39,579 nucleotides of DNA, taken from Ruminococcus sp. (GTDB lineage Bacteria > Bacillota > Clostridia > Oscillospirales > Ruminococcaceae). Below the pieces are notes generated by a model. It worked only from the letters and a program-made list of their open reading frames with translations. It searched no databases and was not told where the DNA came from. Below are positions 8,963-15,599 of the stretch, in pieces. The stretch's first letter is position 1; every line of letters begins with the position of its first letter. The stretch is taken from NCBI GenBank assembly GCA_017516465.1, contig JAFXCR010000053.1:1-39579 (forward strand). Direction: 5' to 3'. The position numbers were made by a program, and so were the translations under genes.

Positions 8963-8978
8963 TGTTTCATGTGAAACA
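8963..8978. promoter_or_regulatory. parS site 4, right arm; also a likely noc terminator
   Basis: TGTTTCATGTGAAACA is the exact reverse complement of site 3. It is followed by a run of eight to nine T (8979-8986), so in RNA the two sites would fold into a 16-bp stem plus U-tract, which is the form of an intrinsic terminator for noc. Confidence 0.88.
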
Positions 8979-9004
8979 TTTTTTTTAAAATTTTCTGTTT
9001 CTTA

Positions 9005-9033
9005 TTTACAATTAAAATAAAACGTGATATAAT
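9005..9033 (+). promoter_or_regulatory. Promoter of parA-parB
   Basis: TTTACA at 9005-9010 and TATAAT at 9028-9033 are spaced by 17 bases. The promoter starts 26 bases after parS site 4, so ParB spreading from the site could silence it; that is inference. Confidence 0.75.
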
Positions 9034-9063
9034 AGTAGTATATCAAATGAAAGGAAAGATTTC

Positions 9064-9717
9064 ATGGGAAAAATTATCGCTGTGGCTAACCAGAAGGGCG
9101 GAGTCGGCAAGTCAACGACTGTTGTAAATATCGCTGCTTATCTGGGTTCCAGAGATTTCAGGGTTCTATGTATCGACTCTGATCCTCAGGGAAATACAAC
9201 CACCGGCTTCGGCATAAAGAAAAAGTCCGTTAAAGCATCGACATACGACGTAATAACGGGGAAAACTCGTATTCAGGATGCTGTTATACATACTGATTTC
9301 AAGAATGTTTCCATTGTTCCGGCAACTGAAAGTCTTGCAGGATGCGAAGTTGAACTTGTTGGCTACGAAAACAGAATGAATCGCATGAAAATGCAGCTTC
9401 TTACCTGCAAGCTTGATTATGACTACATCCTCATTGACTGTCCTCCGGCACTCGGACTTATTACAATCAATAATCTCGTTGCGTGTGATTCGATTCTTGT
9501 CCCTATGCTTGCGGAATTCTACGCCCTTGAGGGACTTTCACAGCTTGTAAATACTATTAAAATAGTAAAAAATAATTACAATCCTTCGCTTGATATTGAG
9601 GGAATACTCTTTACTATGTTCGACGGACGTCTTAACGTTGCAAATGATGTTGTTTCTGAAGTTGAAAAATATTTCCCAAATAAAGTATTCAAGACGAAGA
9701 TTCCGAGAAATGTCTGA
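9064..9717 (+). CDS. parA: Chromosome-partitioning ATPase ParA/Soj, with premature in-frame stop
   Basis: This is the Soj-type ATPase that acts with ParB and parS in chromosome segregation and initiation control. The deviant Walker A KGGVGKST (11-18), the DSDPQGN loop and the IDCPPALG Walker B are intact. The frame stops after 217 residues at PRNV, where a TGA occupies the codon of the conserved arginine of the family motif PRNVRxSEAPSHG. The same frame continues open for 52 more codons with the normal Soj C-terminus. A single base change (CGA or AGA to TGA) is enough to explain it. Either the protein is truncated, the TGA is read through, or the base is a sequencing error. Confidence 0.9.
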   Translation: MGKIIAVANQKGGVGKSTTVVNIAAYLGSRDFRVLCIDSDPQGNTTTGFGIKKKSVKASTYDVITGKTRIQDAVIHTDFKNVSIVPATESLAGCEVELVGYENRMNRMKMQLLTCKLDYDYILIDCPPALGLITINNLVACDSILVPMLAEFYALEGLSQLVNTIKIVKNNYNPSLDIEGILFTMFDGRLNVANDVVSEVEKYFPNKVFKTKIPRNV

Positions 9718-9876
9718 ATTTCGGAAGCTCCCAGTCACGGAAAGCCTGTAATGTATTACGACAAGAATTCCAAGGGTGCTGAGTACTACGAGCTTCTCTG
9801 CCATGAGATTCTTGGCGAGGCACTGGAGCTTCCGCAGAAAAAAAGACGTGGAATTTTTAATTTTAAAAAGACCTGA
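9715..9876 (+). other. In-frame C-terminal remainder of parA after TGA
   Basis: After the TGA at 9715-9717 the parA frame reads ISEAPSHGKPVMYYD and continues through KNSKGAEYYELLCHEIL to a second TGA at 9874. There is no frameshift and no other stop. This is the expected last fifth of Soj, so full-length parA would be 9064-9876 (270 residues). A downstream ATG lies at 9751 but has no good ribosome site. Confidence 0.85.
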
Positions 9877-9890
9877 GAAAGGAGCAGTAT

Positions 9891-10742
9891 ATGGCTATTG
9901 GTGGTTTAGGACATGGTCTCGATTCGCTGTTTGAGGACAATACAAACGATATTCAGGTAAAAAGAACGCTCCGTATTTCCGAAATTGAACCGAACCGCAG
10001 TCAACCGAGAAAGAATTTCAGTGACGAGGCAATTTCTGCCCTCGCCGATTCTATTCAGGAGCACGGTATGCTTCAGCCGATTCTCGTAAGACCTCTCAGT
10101 ACCGGTGGTTATCAGATAGTTGCAGGAGAAAGAAGGTGGCGTGCCGCAAGAATGCTTGGCCTTGACGAGGTTCCGGTGAATATCCGTGAGCTTTCCGACA
10201 TGGAAACAATGCAGATTGCAATTATCGAAAATCTCCAGCGTGAAAATCTTAATCCTGTTGAAGAAGCGGCAGGATACAATGAGCTTATCGAAAAATACGG
10301 CATGACTCAGGATAAGGTCGCAAAAATGGTCGGAAGATCACGTTCTGCTGTTGCTAATGCAGTCAGACTTCTTGCACTTCCGGAGCGTGTGCTTAAAATG
10401 CTTGAAAACGGCGATATATCGGCAGGACACGGACGTGCACTTCTTGGATTTTCCGATGACGAGGAGCTTCTCATTGCTATGGCGGTGAAATCCTCTGATG
10501 GCGGACTTACTGTCCGTCAGGTGGAAAAGGCAGCTCAGAAATATGCTGATTCCGCAGACGAGCTTCCGGTAAAATCAGATACGAAGATTGACAATTACTT
10601 CAAGGAAATGGAACTCTCCCTTAACGAACGTCTTGGCAGAAAGGTCAGGGTAGATTACGGAAAGAATAAGGGTGCACTTATCCTTGAATTCTACGACAAG
10701 GAAGATCTTGCTGCAATTGCAGAAAAGCTTACAGAAGATTAA
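9891..10742 (+). CDS. parB: Chromosome-partitioning protein ParB/Spo0J
   Basis: This 283-residue protein binds parS, loads CTP through the box IVAGERRWRAAR, and spreads as a sliding clamp. The second box (AIIENLQRENLNPVEEA), the HTH (GRSRSAVANAVRLL with SAGHGRALLG) and a C-terminal dimerisation domain are intact. The recognition residues (R in RSRS, G in GHGR) are ParB-like, in contrast to the neighbouring Noc. AGAAAGGAG precedes the ATG. It starts 14 bases after the second stop of parA, so an intact operon was clearly selected. Confidence 0.95.
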   Translation: MAIGGLGHGLDSLFEDNTNDIQVKRTLRISEIEPNRSQPRKNFSDEAISALADSIQEHGMLQPILVRPLSTGGYQIVAGERRWRAARMLGLDEVPVNIRELSDMETMQIAIIENLQRENLNPVEEAAGYNELIEKYGMTQDKVAKMVGRSRSAVANAVRLLALPERVLKMLENGDISAGHGRALLGFSDDEELLIAMAVKSSDGGLTVRQVEKAAQKYADSADELPVKSDTKIDNYFKEMELSLNERLGRKVRVDYGKNKGALILEFYDKEDLAAIAEKLTED

Positions 10743-10763
10743 TATATTTAAGGAGTTAGAAAA

Positions 10764-12089
10764 ATGCTTGACATTAAATTTTTAAGAACAAATCCCGATA
10801 TCGTAAAGGAAAACATCAAAAAGAAGTTTCAGGATGAAAAGCTTGAACTTGTAGACAAGGTTATTGAATTTGACGAACAGTGCAGAAAAGCAAAGTCTGA
10901 GGGCGATGATCTCCGTAACCAGAAGAATCTGAAAAGCAAGGAGTTCGGAAAGTACAAGGCTATTATCAATAAGTCCGACGACGAGGCTGCTAAGGCTGAG
11001 GCTATGGCAAACGTTGACAAGCTTACTGCTGAAATCGAGGAAATCGACAAGAGACGTGCAGAGCTTGAGGAAATTGAATCAAAGCTTAACGAGGAAATCC
11101 GCAATATGATGCTTGTTATCCCGAATATCATCGACGACAGTGTTCCGATTGGTAAGGACGACAGCGAAAACGTTGAGGTTGAGAAGTTCGGCGAGCCTTT
11201 TGTTCCGGATTTTGAGGTTCCCTACCACGTTGATATCATGGAAAAGGTCAACGGAATTGATCTCGACAGTGCAAGAAAAACAAGCGGAAACGGCTTCTAC
11301 TACCTCTGTGGCGATATCGCTCAGCTTCAGAGTTGTATTCTTTCATATGCAAGAGATTTTATGATTGACAAGGGCTTCACATACTATATTCCGCCGTTTA
11401 TGATCCGCAGCGATGTTGTTACAGGCGTAATGAGCTTCGCTGAAATGGAGGGAATGATGTACAAGATCGAGGGCGAGGATCTTTACCTCATCGGTACTTC
11501 TGAGCACTCAATGATTGGTAAGTTCATTGATACTATCATTCCTCAGAACGAGCTTCCCAAGACACTCACAAGCTATTCTCCGTGCTTCCGTAAGGAGGTA
11601 GGAGCTCACGGCATCGAGGAGAGGGGAGTATACCGTATCCACCAGTTTGAAAAGCAGGAAATGATCGTTGTCTGCGAGCCTGAGGAGAGCATGGACTGGT
11701 TCCACAAGCTTTACAGCTATACTGTTGAATTCTTCCGTACACTTGATATTCCTGTTCGTACACTTGAATGTTGTTCAGGAGATCTTGCTGACCTTAAGGT
11801 TAAATCTATTGACGTTGAAGCATGGTCACCCAGACAGAAGAAGTATTTCGAGGTTGGAAGCTGTTCAAATCTCGGTGACGCACAGGCACGCCGTCTGAAT
11901 ATCAAGTATAAAACTCCCGATAAGCAGAAGTATTTTGCACATACGCTCAATAATACTGTTGTTGCTCCTCCGAGAATGCTTATTGCTTTCCTTGAAAACA
12001 ACATCAACGAGGACGGTTCTATCAGAATCCCCAAGGCACTTCAGCCCTATATGCGTAAGGAAATCATTGCTGTTCCTGAGAAAAAGTAA
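10764..12089 (+). CDS. serS: Seryl-tRNA synthetase
   Basis: This 441-residue class II synthetase charges tRNA-Ser. It has an N-terminal coiled-coil arm (about 30-110) that grips the long variable arm of tRNA-Ser, motif 2 (CFRKEVGAHG...GVYRIHQFEKQE) and motif 3-like SCSNLGDAQARRLNIKYK. The serine-binding TxE loop reads GTSEHS, where many bacterial enzymes have TAEVP, so this is a divergent branch of SerRS. It follows parB by 21 bases with AAGGAG and is probably co-transcribed with it; there is no room for a T-box. Confidence 0.93.
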   Translation: MLDIKFLRTNPDIVKENIKKKFQDEKLELVDKVIEFDEQCRKAKSEGDDLRNQKNLKSKEFGKYKAIINKSDDEAAKAEAMANVDKLTAEIEEIDKRRAELEEIESKLNEEIRNMMLVIPNIIDDSVPIGKDDSENVEVEKFGEPFVPDFEVPYHVDIMEKVNGIDLDSARKTSGNGFYYLCGDIAQLQSCILSYARDFMIDKGFTYYIPPFMIRSDVVTGVMSFAEMEGMMYKIEGEDLYLIGTSEHSMIGKFIDTIIPQNELPKTLTSYSPCFRKEVGAHGIEERGVYRIHQFEKQEMIVVCEPEESMDWFHKLYSYTVEFFRTLDIPVRTLECCSGDLADLKVKSIDVEAWSPRQKKYFEVGSCSNLGDAQARRLNIKYKTPDKQKYFAHTLNNTVVAPPRMLIAFLENNINEDGSIRIPKALQPYMRKEIIAVPEKK

Positions 12090-12094
12090 TGATA

Positions 12095-12125
12095 AAAGGC
12101 GGTACCTTTCCGGTATCGCCTTTTG
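12095..12125 (+). terminator. Terminator after serS
   Basis: GGCGGTACC and GGTATCGCC pair around TTTCC (one G-U), flanked by AAAA and TTTT. On the other strand it also ends the microprotein at 12128, so it serves both converging genes. Confidence 0.82.
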
Positions 12126-12127
12126 TT

Positions 12128-12235
12128 TTATTCAGTATCAATAAACGAATCTCCGTATTTTGCGGCAGTGCACAGGCACATTGCGAAAACGCCTGTAATT
12201 CCGCCAAGCATTGAGCCTAAAATGAAATTAATCAT
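12128..12235 (-). CDS. DUF3789-like membrane microprotein (35 aa)
   Basis: The minus strand encodes a 35-residue protein with one hydrophobic segment: MINFILGSMLGGITGVFAMC, then LCTAAKYGDSFIDTE. The pattern of a short N-terminus, Gly-rich hydrophobic helix, MCLC and AA followed by charged residues fits the DUF3789 family of tiny Firmicute proteins, which are often linked to mobile elements; function is unknown. The ribosome site GGGGTGA lies 5 bases upstream and is one arm of a hairpin (12237-12269), so its access may be controlled. Confidence 0.65.
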   Translation of the reverse strand: MINFILGSMLGGITGVFAMCLCTAAKYGDSFIDTE

Positions 12236-12236
12236 A

Positions 12237-12269
12237 AAAATCACCCCATATATATTATGAGGTGATTTT
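12237..12269 (-). promoter_or_regulatory. Hairpin covering the microprotein ribosome site
   Basis: AAAATCACC (12237-12245) and GGTGATTTT (12261-12269) form a perfect 9-bp stem. Read on the minus strand, the right arm of the RNA hairpin contains the GGTGAT ribosome site of the 35-residue gene. Read on the plus strand the stem is followed by TTTTGTTTTTG and could be a back-up terminator. Confidence 0.5.
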
Positions 12270-12293
12270 GTTTTTGTTATTCAAAAAATAATG

Positions 12294-12326
12294 GGATTCC
12301 AAAGGGTGATTTTCCCTTTAGAATCC
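12294..12326 (-). terminator. Hairpin terminator of the 12435/13023 gene pair
   Basis: GGATTC.AAAGGG and CCCTTT.GAATCC pair around a TGATTTT loop. On the minus strand the stem is followed by CATTATTTTTTG, a T-rich tract. It lies downstream of the two paralogous genes. Between it and the 12435 stop there is an open stretch of about 38 codons in the same frame; no homology is recognised. Confidence 0.6.
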
Positions 12327-12434
12327 GCAAATTTTGAAGTCATGAATTTTGTTTGTATATTGCGGATACGGCATGCCGTTATCTGCAATCTGTTGCATGA
12401 AAATGTCGTTGATATTGTGTAGGGAAGCCAAAAG

Positions 12435-12944
12435 TCATTCAATTGTTGTATAATATCCTATTACATACTCTTCCCCATATTCAAACTTGTTGCCGCCGAA
12501 CAGCGGAACCATGTCAAACTGCTCCTCAAAAGTATATGGTTTAAGCTGACTCTGTTCCAATGGAATAGTATAAACCCAGACCTCATAGATTTGACTATCT
12601 ACGATTTTTACCGTCCAGTACAGATTTACTTCACTTTCAGCACTGGTATTTTTATACAAGCATATTTTATCAGAAGAATATTCGTTTTTATCAATATAAT
12701 AATTCAAATAACTGGTAATATAGCCGTTCAAATAAACTGTTCCTGACTTCGGGACGTCATATTTCTCTAAATAATCATCAAAAAGACTGCTTTCGGAATT
12801 AAGAACCTCATATACATCCTTAGCTGAGGAGTTCCGTCCATAGACACAACTTTTTGTTCCATGTCTGGAACACGCTACATATAAATATAGCGACGACAAA
12901 ATTAATAAAAAAACGATTATCAATAATTTCTTGTATTTTCTCAT
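12435..12944 (-). CDS. Membrane-anchored protein of unknown function, tandem paralogue 1
   Basis: This is a 169-residue protein. The ATG at 12944 is chosen because AGGGA lies 6 bases upstream; the ATG at 12950 touches that site. An N-terminal hydrophobic segment (KLLIIVFLLILSSLYLYVAC) is followed by an extracellular domain. The cysteine at its end makes only a poor lipobox. The C-terminal half (YWTVKIVDSQIYEVWVY, then QLKPYTFEEQ and VIGYYTTIE) aligns with the C-terminal half of the next gene upstream (YWAIRIDNGVITESWFS, QLRPYSIKEQ, MIGYYSVD). I do not recognise the family. The gene is AT-rich compared with the flanking core genes. Confidence 0.75.
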   Translation of the reverse strand: MRKYKKLLIIVFLLILSSLYLYVACSRHGTKSCVYGRNSSAKDVYEVLNSESSLFDDYLEKYDVPKSGTVYLNGYITSYLNYYIDKNEYSSDKICLYKNTSAESEVNLYWTVKIVDSQIYEVWVYTIPLEQSQLKPYTFEEQFDMVPLFGGNKFEYGEEYVIGYYTTIE

Positions 12945-13022
12945 AATCATTCCCTGTTAGTAATAATTGCTTAAATCTCTTGATTTCATTGTTTTGTGTT
13001 CATTTTGTACTTGGATTATTTC

Positions 13023-13520
13023 CTAATCAACTGAATAATAACCAATCATGCGTGTTTTAGAAATATCATCAAACAAGTGCATCTGTTTCTTTTGCTCTTT
13101 AATTGAATAGGGGCGTAATTGCTTTTTATTAAGTTTATAATTTGAAAACCATGATTCAGTTATAACACCATTGTCAATTCTGATTGCCCAATATCCATTA
13201 ATCTTATCTTGTGCATTACCGAAAATAACAGTATCCTGTTCAAAAATATCTCCTGCATAAGCTAAATAATAGTCGTAGTTATAACACTCACCCGTCATAT
13301 AATATGTTCCTTTTTCAGGTAATTCTAATGAGTTATCCCGTACGCAGCTGCTCATGATATTATAACAGTTTTTTGCATCTATATTAATGCTATATCTTTT
13401 ATCCTTTTCTACGTGTTCGGAAATCATCATTAAAGGTATAAATGAAATGATTGCTAAAGTTATGAAAAATTCCATTATGAATTTAATTATTCTGTTTTTA
13501 TTATCTATACGTTCTTTCAT
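13023..13520 (-). CDS. Membrane-anchored protein of unknown function, tandem paralogue 2
   Basis: This 165-residue protein starts at MKERIDNKNR (ATG at 13520), with GAGGAG 8 bases upstream. A basic N-terminus and a hydrophobic helix (FIMEFFITLAIISFIPLMMI) anchor an outside domain of about 120 residues rich in Tyr, Asp and Asn. It shares the YW-x-(V/I)-(K/R)-I, QL(K/R)PY and IGYY motifs with paralogue 1, 79 bases downstream on the same strand. Both were probably made by duplication. No catalytic motif is visible; a secreted sensor or immunity-type role is only a guess. Confidence 0.75.
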   Translation of the reverse strand: MKERIDNKNRIIKFIMEFFITLAIISFIPLMMISEHVEKDKRYSINIDAKNCYNIMSSCVRDNSLELPEKGTYYMTGECYNYDYYLAYAGDIFEQDTVIFGNAQDKINGYWAIRIDNGVITESWFSNYKLNKKQLRPYSIKEQKKQMHLFDDISKTRMIGYYSVD

Positions 13521-13562
13521 TGTACATCTCCTCATCAAGATGTTTCAACGGAAATCATGTTG

Positions 13563-13645
13563 GACGTCGGGTGACTCCATACAGTGTAGGGAGATGTCCG
13601 AAGGACAGAGGGTACGGGCACCCGTTAGGTGCGCCGTACCCTACA
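13563..13645. repeat. Family A hairpin repeat between trxA and the paralogue pair
   Basis: The modules are TGTCC-GAA-GGACA and GGGTACGG.CACC..GGTG.CCGTACCC (13610-13641), followed by TACACA. The second hairpin lies just past the trxA stop on the minus strand and may act as a transcript end there. Confidence 0.6.
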
Positions 13646-13661
13646 CATATTACCGGTATTA

Positions 13662-13979
13662 TTATAAACCAATCATCTTTACGATGTCCTCTTTCGGACG
13701 AACTCCGACAGTCTGTGCTGTGATAGCTCCGTCCTTGACAACAACGAGAAGCGGAATGCTCTCCACTCTGAAAGCGGCGGCAAGCTCCGGCTGTTCGTCA
13801 ACGTTGACCTTTCCGACCTTGATTTTTCCGTCGTATTCCTCAGCAATTTCCGCAATAACCGGCGAAAGCATCATGCACGGACCGCACCAGCCAGCCCAGA
13901 AATCCAGAAGAATCGGCATTCCACGATAGTTGCGTACTTCTTCGTCAAAATTTTCCTTTGTGATTACAAGCTCTTTCAT
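13662..13979 (-). CDS. trxA: Thioredoxin
   Basis: This 105-residue thioredoxin has the active site WCGPC at 31-35 and the cis-proline IP at 75-76, both in canonical positions. It reduces protein disulfides in the cytoplasm. The gene follows the FTR-like gene after only 2 bases, so its electrons may come from ferredoxin through that protein instead of NADPH; that link is inferred from context. It is the last gene of the fprA operon. Confidence 0.95.
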   Translation of the reverse strand: MKELVITKENFDEEVRNYRGMPILLDFWAGWCGPCMMLSPVIAEIAEEYDGKIKVGKVNVDEQPELAAAFRVESIPLLVVVKDGAITAQTVGVRPKEDIVKMIGL

Positions 13980-13981
13980 AA

Positions 13982-14185
13982 TTAATCCTCCAGTGATTTG
14001 TAGTAAAGCAGACAGTGACAGAAGCCTTCAAATTCGGGATCGGCTATCTGATCACGGAATTCCTTGCACATACATTTATTTTCAGGGGTTTTTGCAAGAC
14101 GGCACGGACAGTAGCCGTCCTTTTTTTCGAGTCCTTCCTTGATTCTTGCGACAATTTCCTTGTCGGGATTGAGTGTTACTTTCAT
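13982..14185 (-). CDS. Ferredoxin-thioredoxin reductase catalytic-subunit-like protein
   Basis: This 67-residue protein carries three CxC motifs, CPC (26-28), CMC (38-40) and CHC (56-58), the order found in the catalytic subunit of ferredoxin-thioredoxin reductase. Four of these cysteines should bind a [4Fe-4S] cluster and two form the redox disulfide. Spacing is X9 and X15, where the plant enzyme has X16 and X8, and the protein is much shorter. No variable (alpha) subunit is present nearby. Its position between the flavodiiron protein and thioredoxin supports a role in thioredoxin reduction from reduced ferredoxin. Confidence 0.8.
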   Translation of the reverse strand: MKVTLNPDKEIVARIKEGLEKKDGYCPCRLAKTPENKCMCKEFRDQIADPEFEGFCHCLLYYKSLED

Positions 14186-14198
14186 TTCTGCTCCCTTC

Positions 14199-15359
14199 TT
14201 ATTTCATCAGCTCGTCCGCCATAGCTTCAAGCTGAGCGAGATTTTCCGCCTTGACTCCGGCTTTTACGGTAACTGTGGTGTTAAGCCATGTGATGTTCTT
14301 TGATTTTTCAAACATTCCCTTCATGAGCCTTGCCGCTGTGGGGCCCCATGAACCGTTTTCGATAAGACCGATAGTGCGGTTCTGATAATTTCTTTCAGTG
14401 AGATCGTCAATGAAATGCTTCATAAACGGGAAAATAACGCCGTTGTATGTTGTAGTTGCGAGAACAAGCTTGCCGTATCTGAAAGCGTCCTCGACTGCTT
14501 CTGCCATATCCTCACGGGCAAGATCGCAGAAAACTACCTTCGGGCAGCCTTTTTCAATGAGTTTGTCACGGAGAATTTCTGCCGCCTTTTTAGTATTTCC
14601 GTAAACGGAGGTGTATGCTATCATGATTCCCTCAGACTCCACGCCATAGCCTGACCATGTGTTGTAGAGGTCAAGATAATAGGGGAGATTATCAGTAAGA
14701 ACAGGTCCGTGAAGCGGACAGATGATGTTTATATCAAGTGCAGAAGTTTTTTTCAGTACGCCCTGAACCTGAACACCATATTTTCCTACAATGCCGAAGT
14801 AATAGCGGCGAGCCTCGCAAGCCCAGTCCTCATCGGCGTCAAGAGCACCGAATTTTCCGAAAGCGTCGGCAGAGAAAAGAACCTTGTCAGTGCTGTCGTA
14901 GGTGAGCATTACCTCCGGCCAGTGAACCATAGGTGCGAAAATGAAAGTAAGTTCGTGGCTTCCGAGAGAGAGAGAATCACCGTCCTTTATTTCGAGAGTT
15001 TTGCCGTCGAGGTTGATATTCTCGAAGTAAAGCTTCATCATATTGAAGGTCTTTGCGTTTCCGACAATAGCGGCGGAAGGATATTTCTCCATGAACTTCA
15101 CGATATTTGCGGAATGATCGGGTTCCATGTGCTGGACAATCAGGTAATCCGGAGCTTTTCCGGCAAGGACACCTTCAAGATTTGCAAGCCACTCGTCGCC
15201 GAAATTTACGTCAACCGAATCCATAACTGCAATTTTTTCATCCATAATTACATAGGAATTATATGCCATACCATTGGGAACATCGTACAGTCCCTCAAAG
15301 AGATCAATTTTGTGATCGTTTACGCCGATATAGTAAATATTATTTGTGATATTCTTCAT
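14199..15359 (-). CDS. fprA: Flavodiiron protein (FprA family A-type flavoprotein)
   Basis: This 386-residue enzyme reduces O2 (and possibly NO) to harmless products in anaerobes. The metallo-beta-lactamase-like domain holds all six diiron ligands: H77, E79, D81 (in QHMEPDH), H146, D165 and H217. The flavodoxin domain starts near 243 with the FMN loop YTSVYGNTKK. No rubredoxin domain is fused. It is the first gene of a three-gene operon with the FTR-like protein and thioredoxin, so oxygen removal and disulfide repair are co-expressed. Ribosome site: GAGGT. Confidence 0.94.
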   Translation of the reverse strand: MKNITNNIYYIGVNDHKIDLFEGLYDVPNGMAYNSYVIMDEKIAVMDSVDVNFGDEWLANLEGVLAGKAPDYLIVQHMEPDHSANIVKFMEKYPSAAIVGNAKTFNMMKLYFENINLDGKTLEIKDGDSLSLGSHELTFIFAPMVHWPEVMLTYDSTDKVLFSADAFGKFGALDADEDWACEARRYYFGIVGKYGVQVQGVLKKTSALDINIICPLHGPVLTDNLPYYLDLYNTWSGYGVESEGIMIAYTSVYGNTKKAAEILRDKLIEKGCPKVVFCDLAREDMAEAVEDAFRYGKLVLATTTYNGVIFPFMKHFIDDLTERNYQNRTIGLIENGSWGPTAARLMKGMFEKSKNITWLNTTVTVKAGVKAENLAQLEAMADELMK

Positions 15360-15425
15360 TTTATTTCTACCTCATTCCGGATTATTTTTAATAATCAATC
15401 TGATTACATTAATATTATAACATAA

Positions 15426-15455
15426 ATTATATGCCAAAAAAAGTGGCAATTGCAA
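15426..15455 (-). promoter_or_regulatory. Promoter and candidate operator of fprA operon
   Basis: On the minus strand TTGCAA (15450-15455) and TATAAT (15426-15431) are spaced by 18 bases. Between them lies the inverted repeat TTGCCA...TGGCA (about 15432-15450), which is well placed to bind a repressor. A second TATAAT lies at 15414-15419. Confidence 0.6.
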
Positions 15456-15540
15456 CAAATAATAAAATAATGTTTGTCTAATATAACAGTTTTTTGCGTT
15501 TACTCAGGGTAACAATTACGATTTTCTGGAAAAAATGCGT

Positions 15541-15546
15541 TATAAT
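15541..15546 (+). promoter_or_regulatory. Probable -10 element for rnhA-iscS
   Basis: TATAAT at 15541-15546 is clear; the best -35 (TTACGA, 15516-15521) is weak with 19-base spacing. It diverges from the fprA promoter. Confidence 0.4.
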
Positions 15547-15599
15547 AGTATTATGAAATTATCATGAGGGAATTATGCTGAATTCCCATAGGATGTGAT

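Noticed and set aside
9715-9717. Global reassignment of TGA in this organism
   Set aside because: TGA ends many intact genes in the window, including argH, rnpA, mnmG and argJ, at expected positions.
12435-12437. Stop-codon read-through of gene 12435 as a second case of TGA recoding
   Set aside because: The paralogue at 13023 ends at the equivalent residue, so the TGA is most likely the true end.
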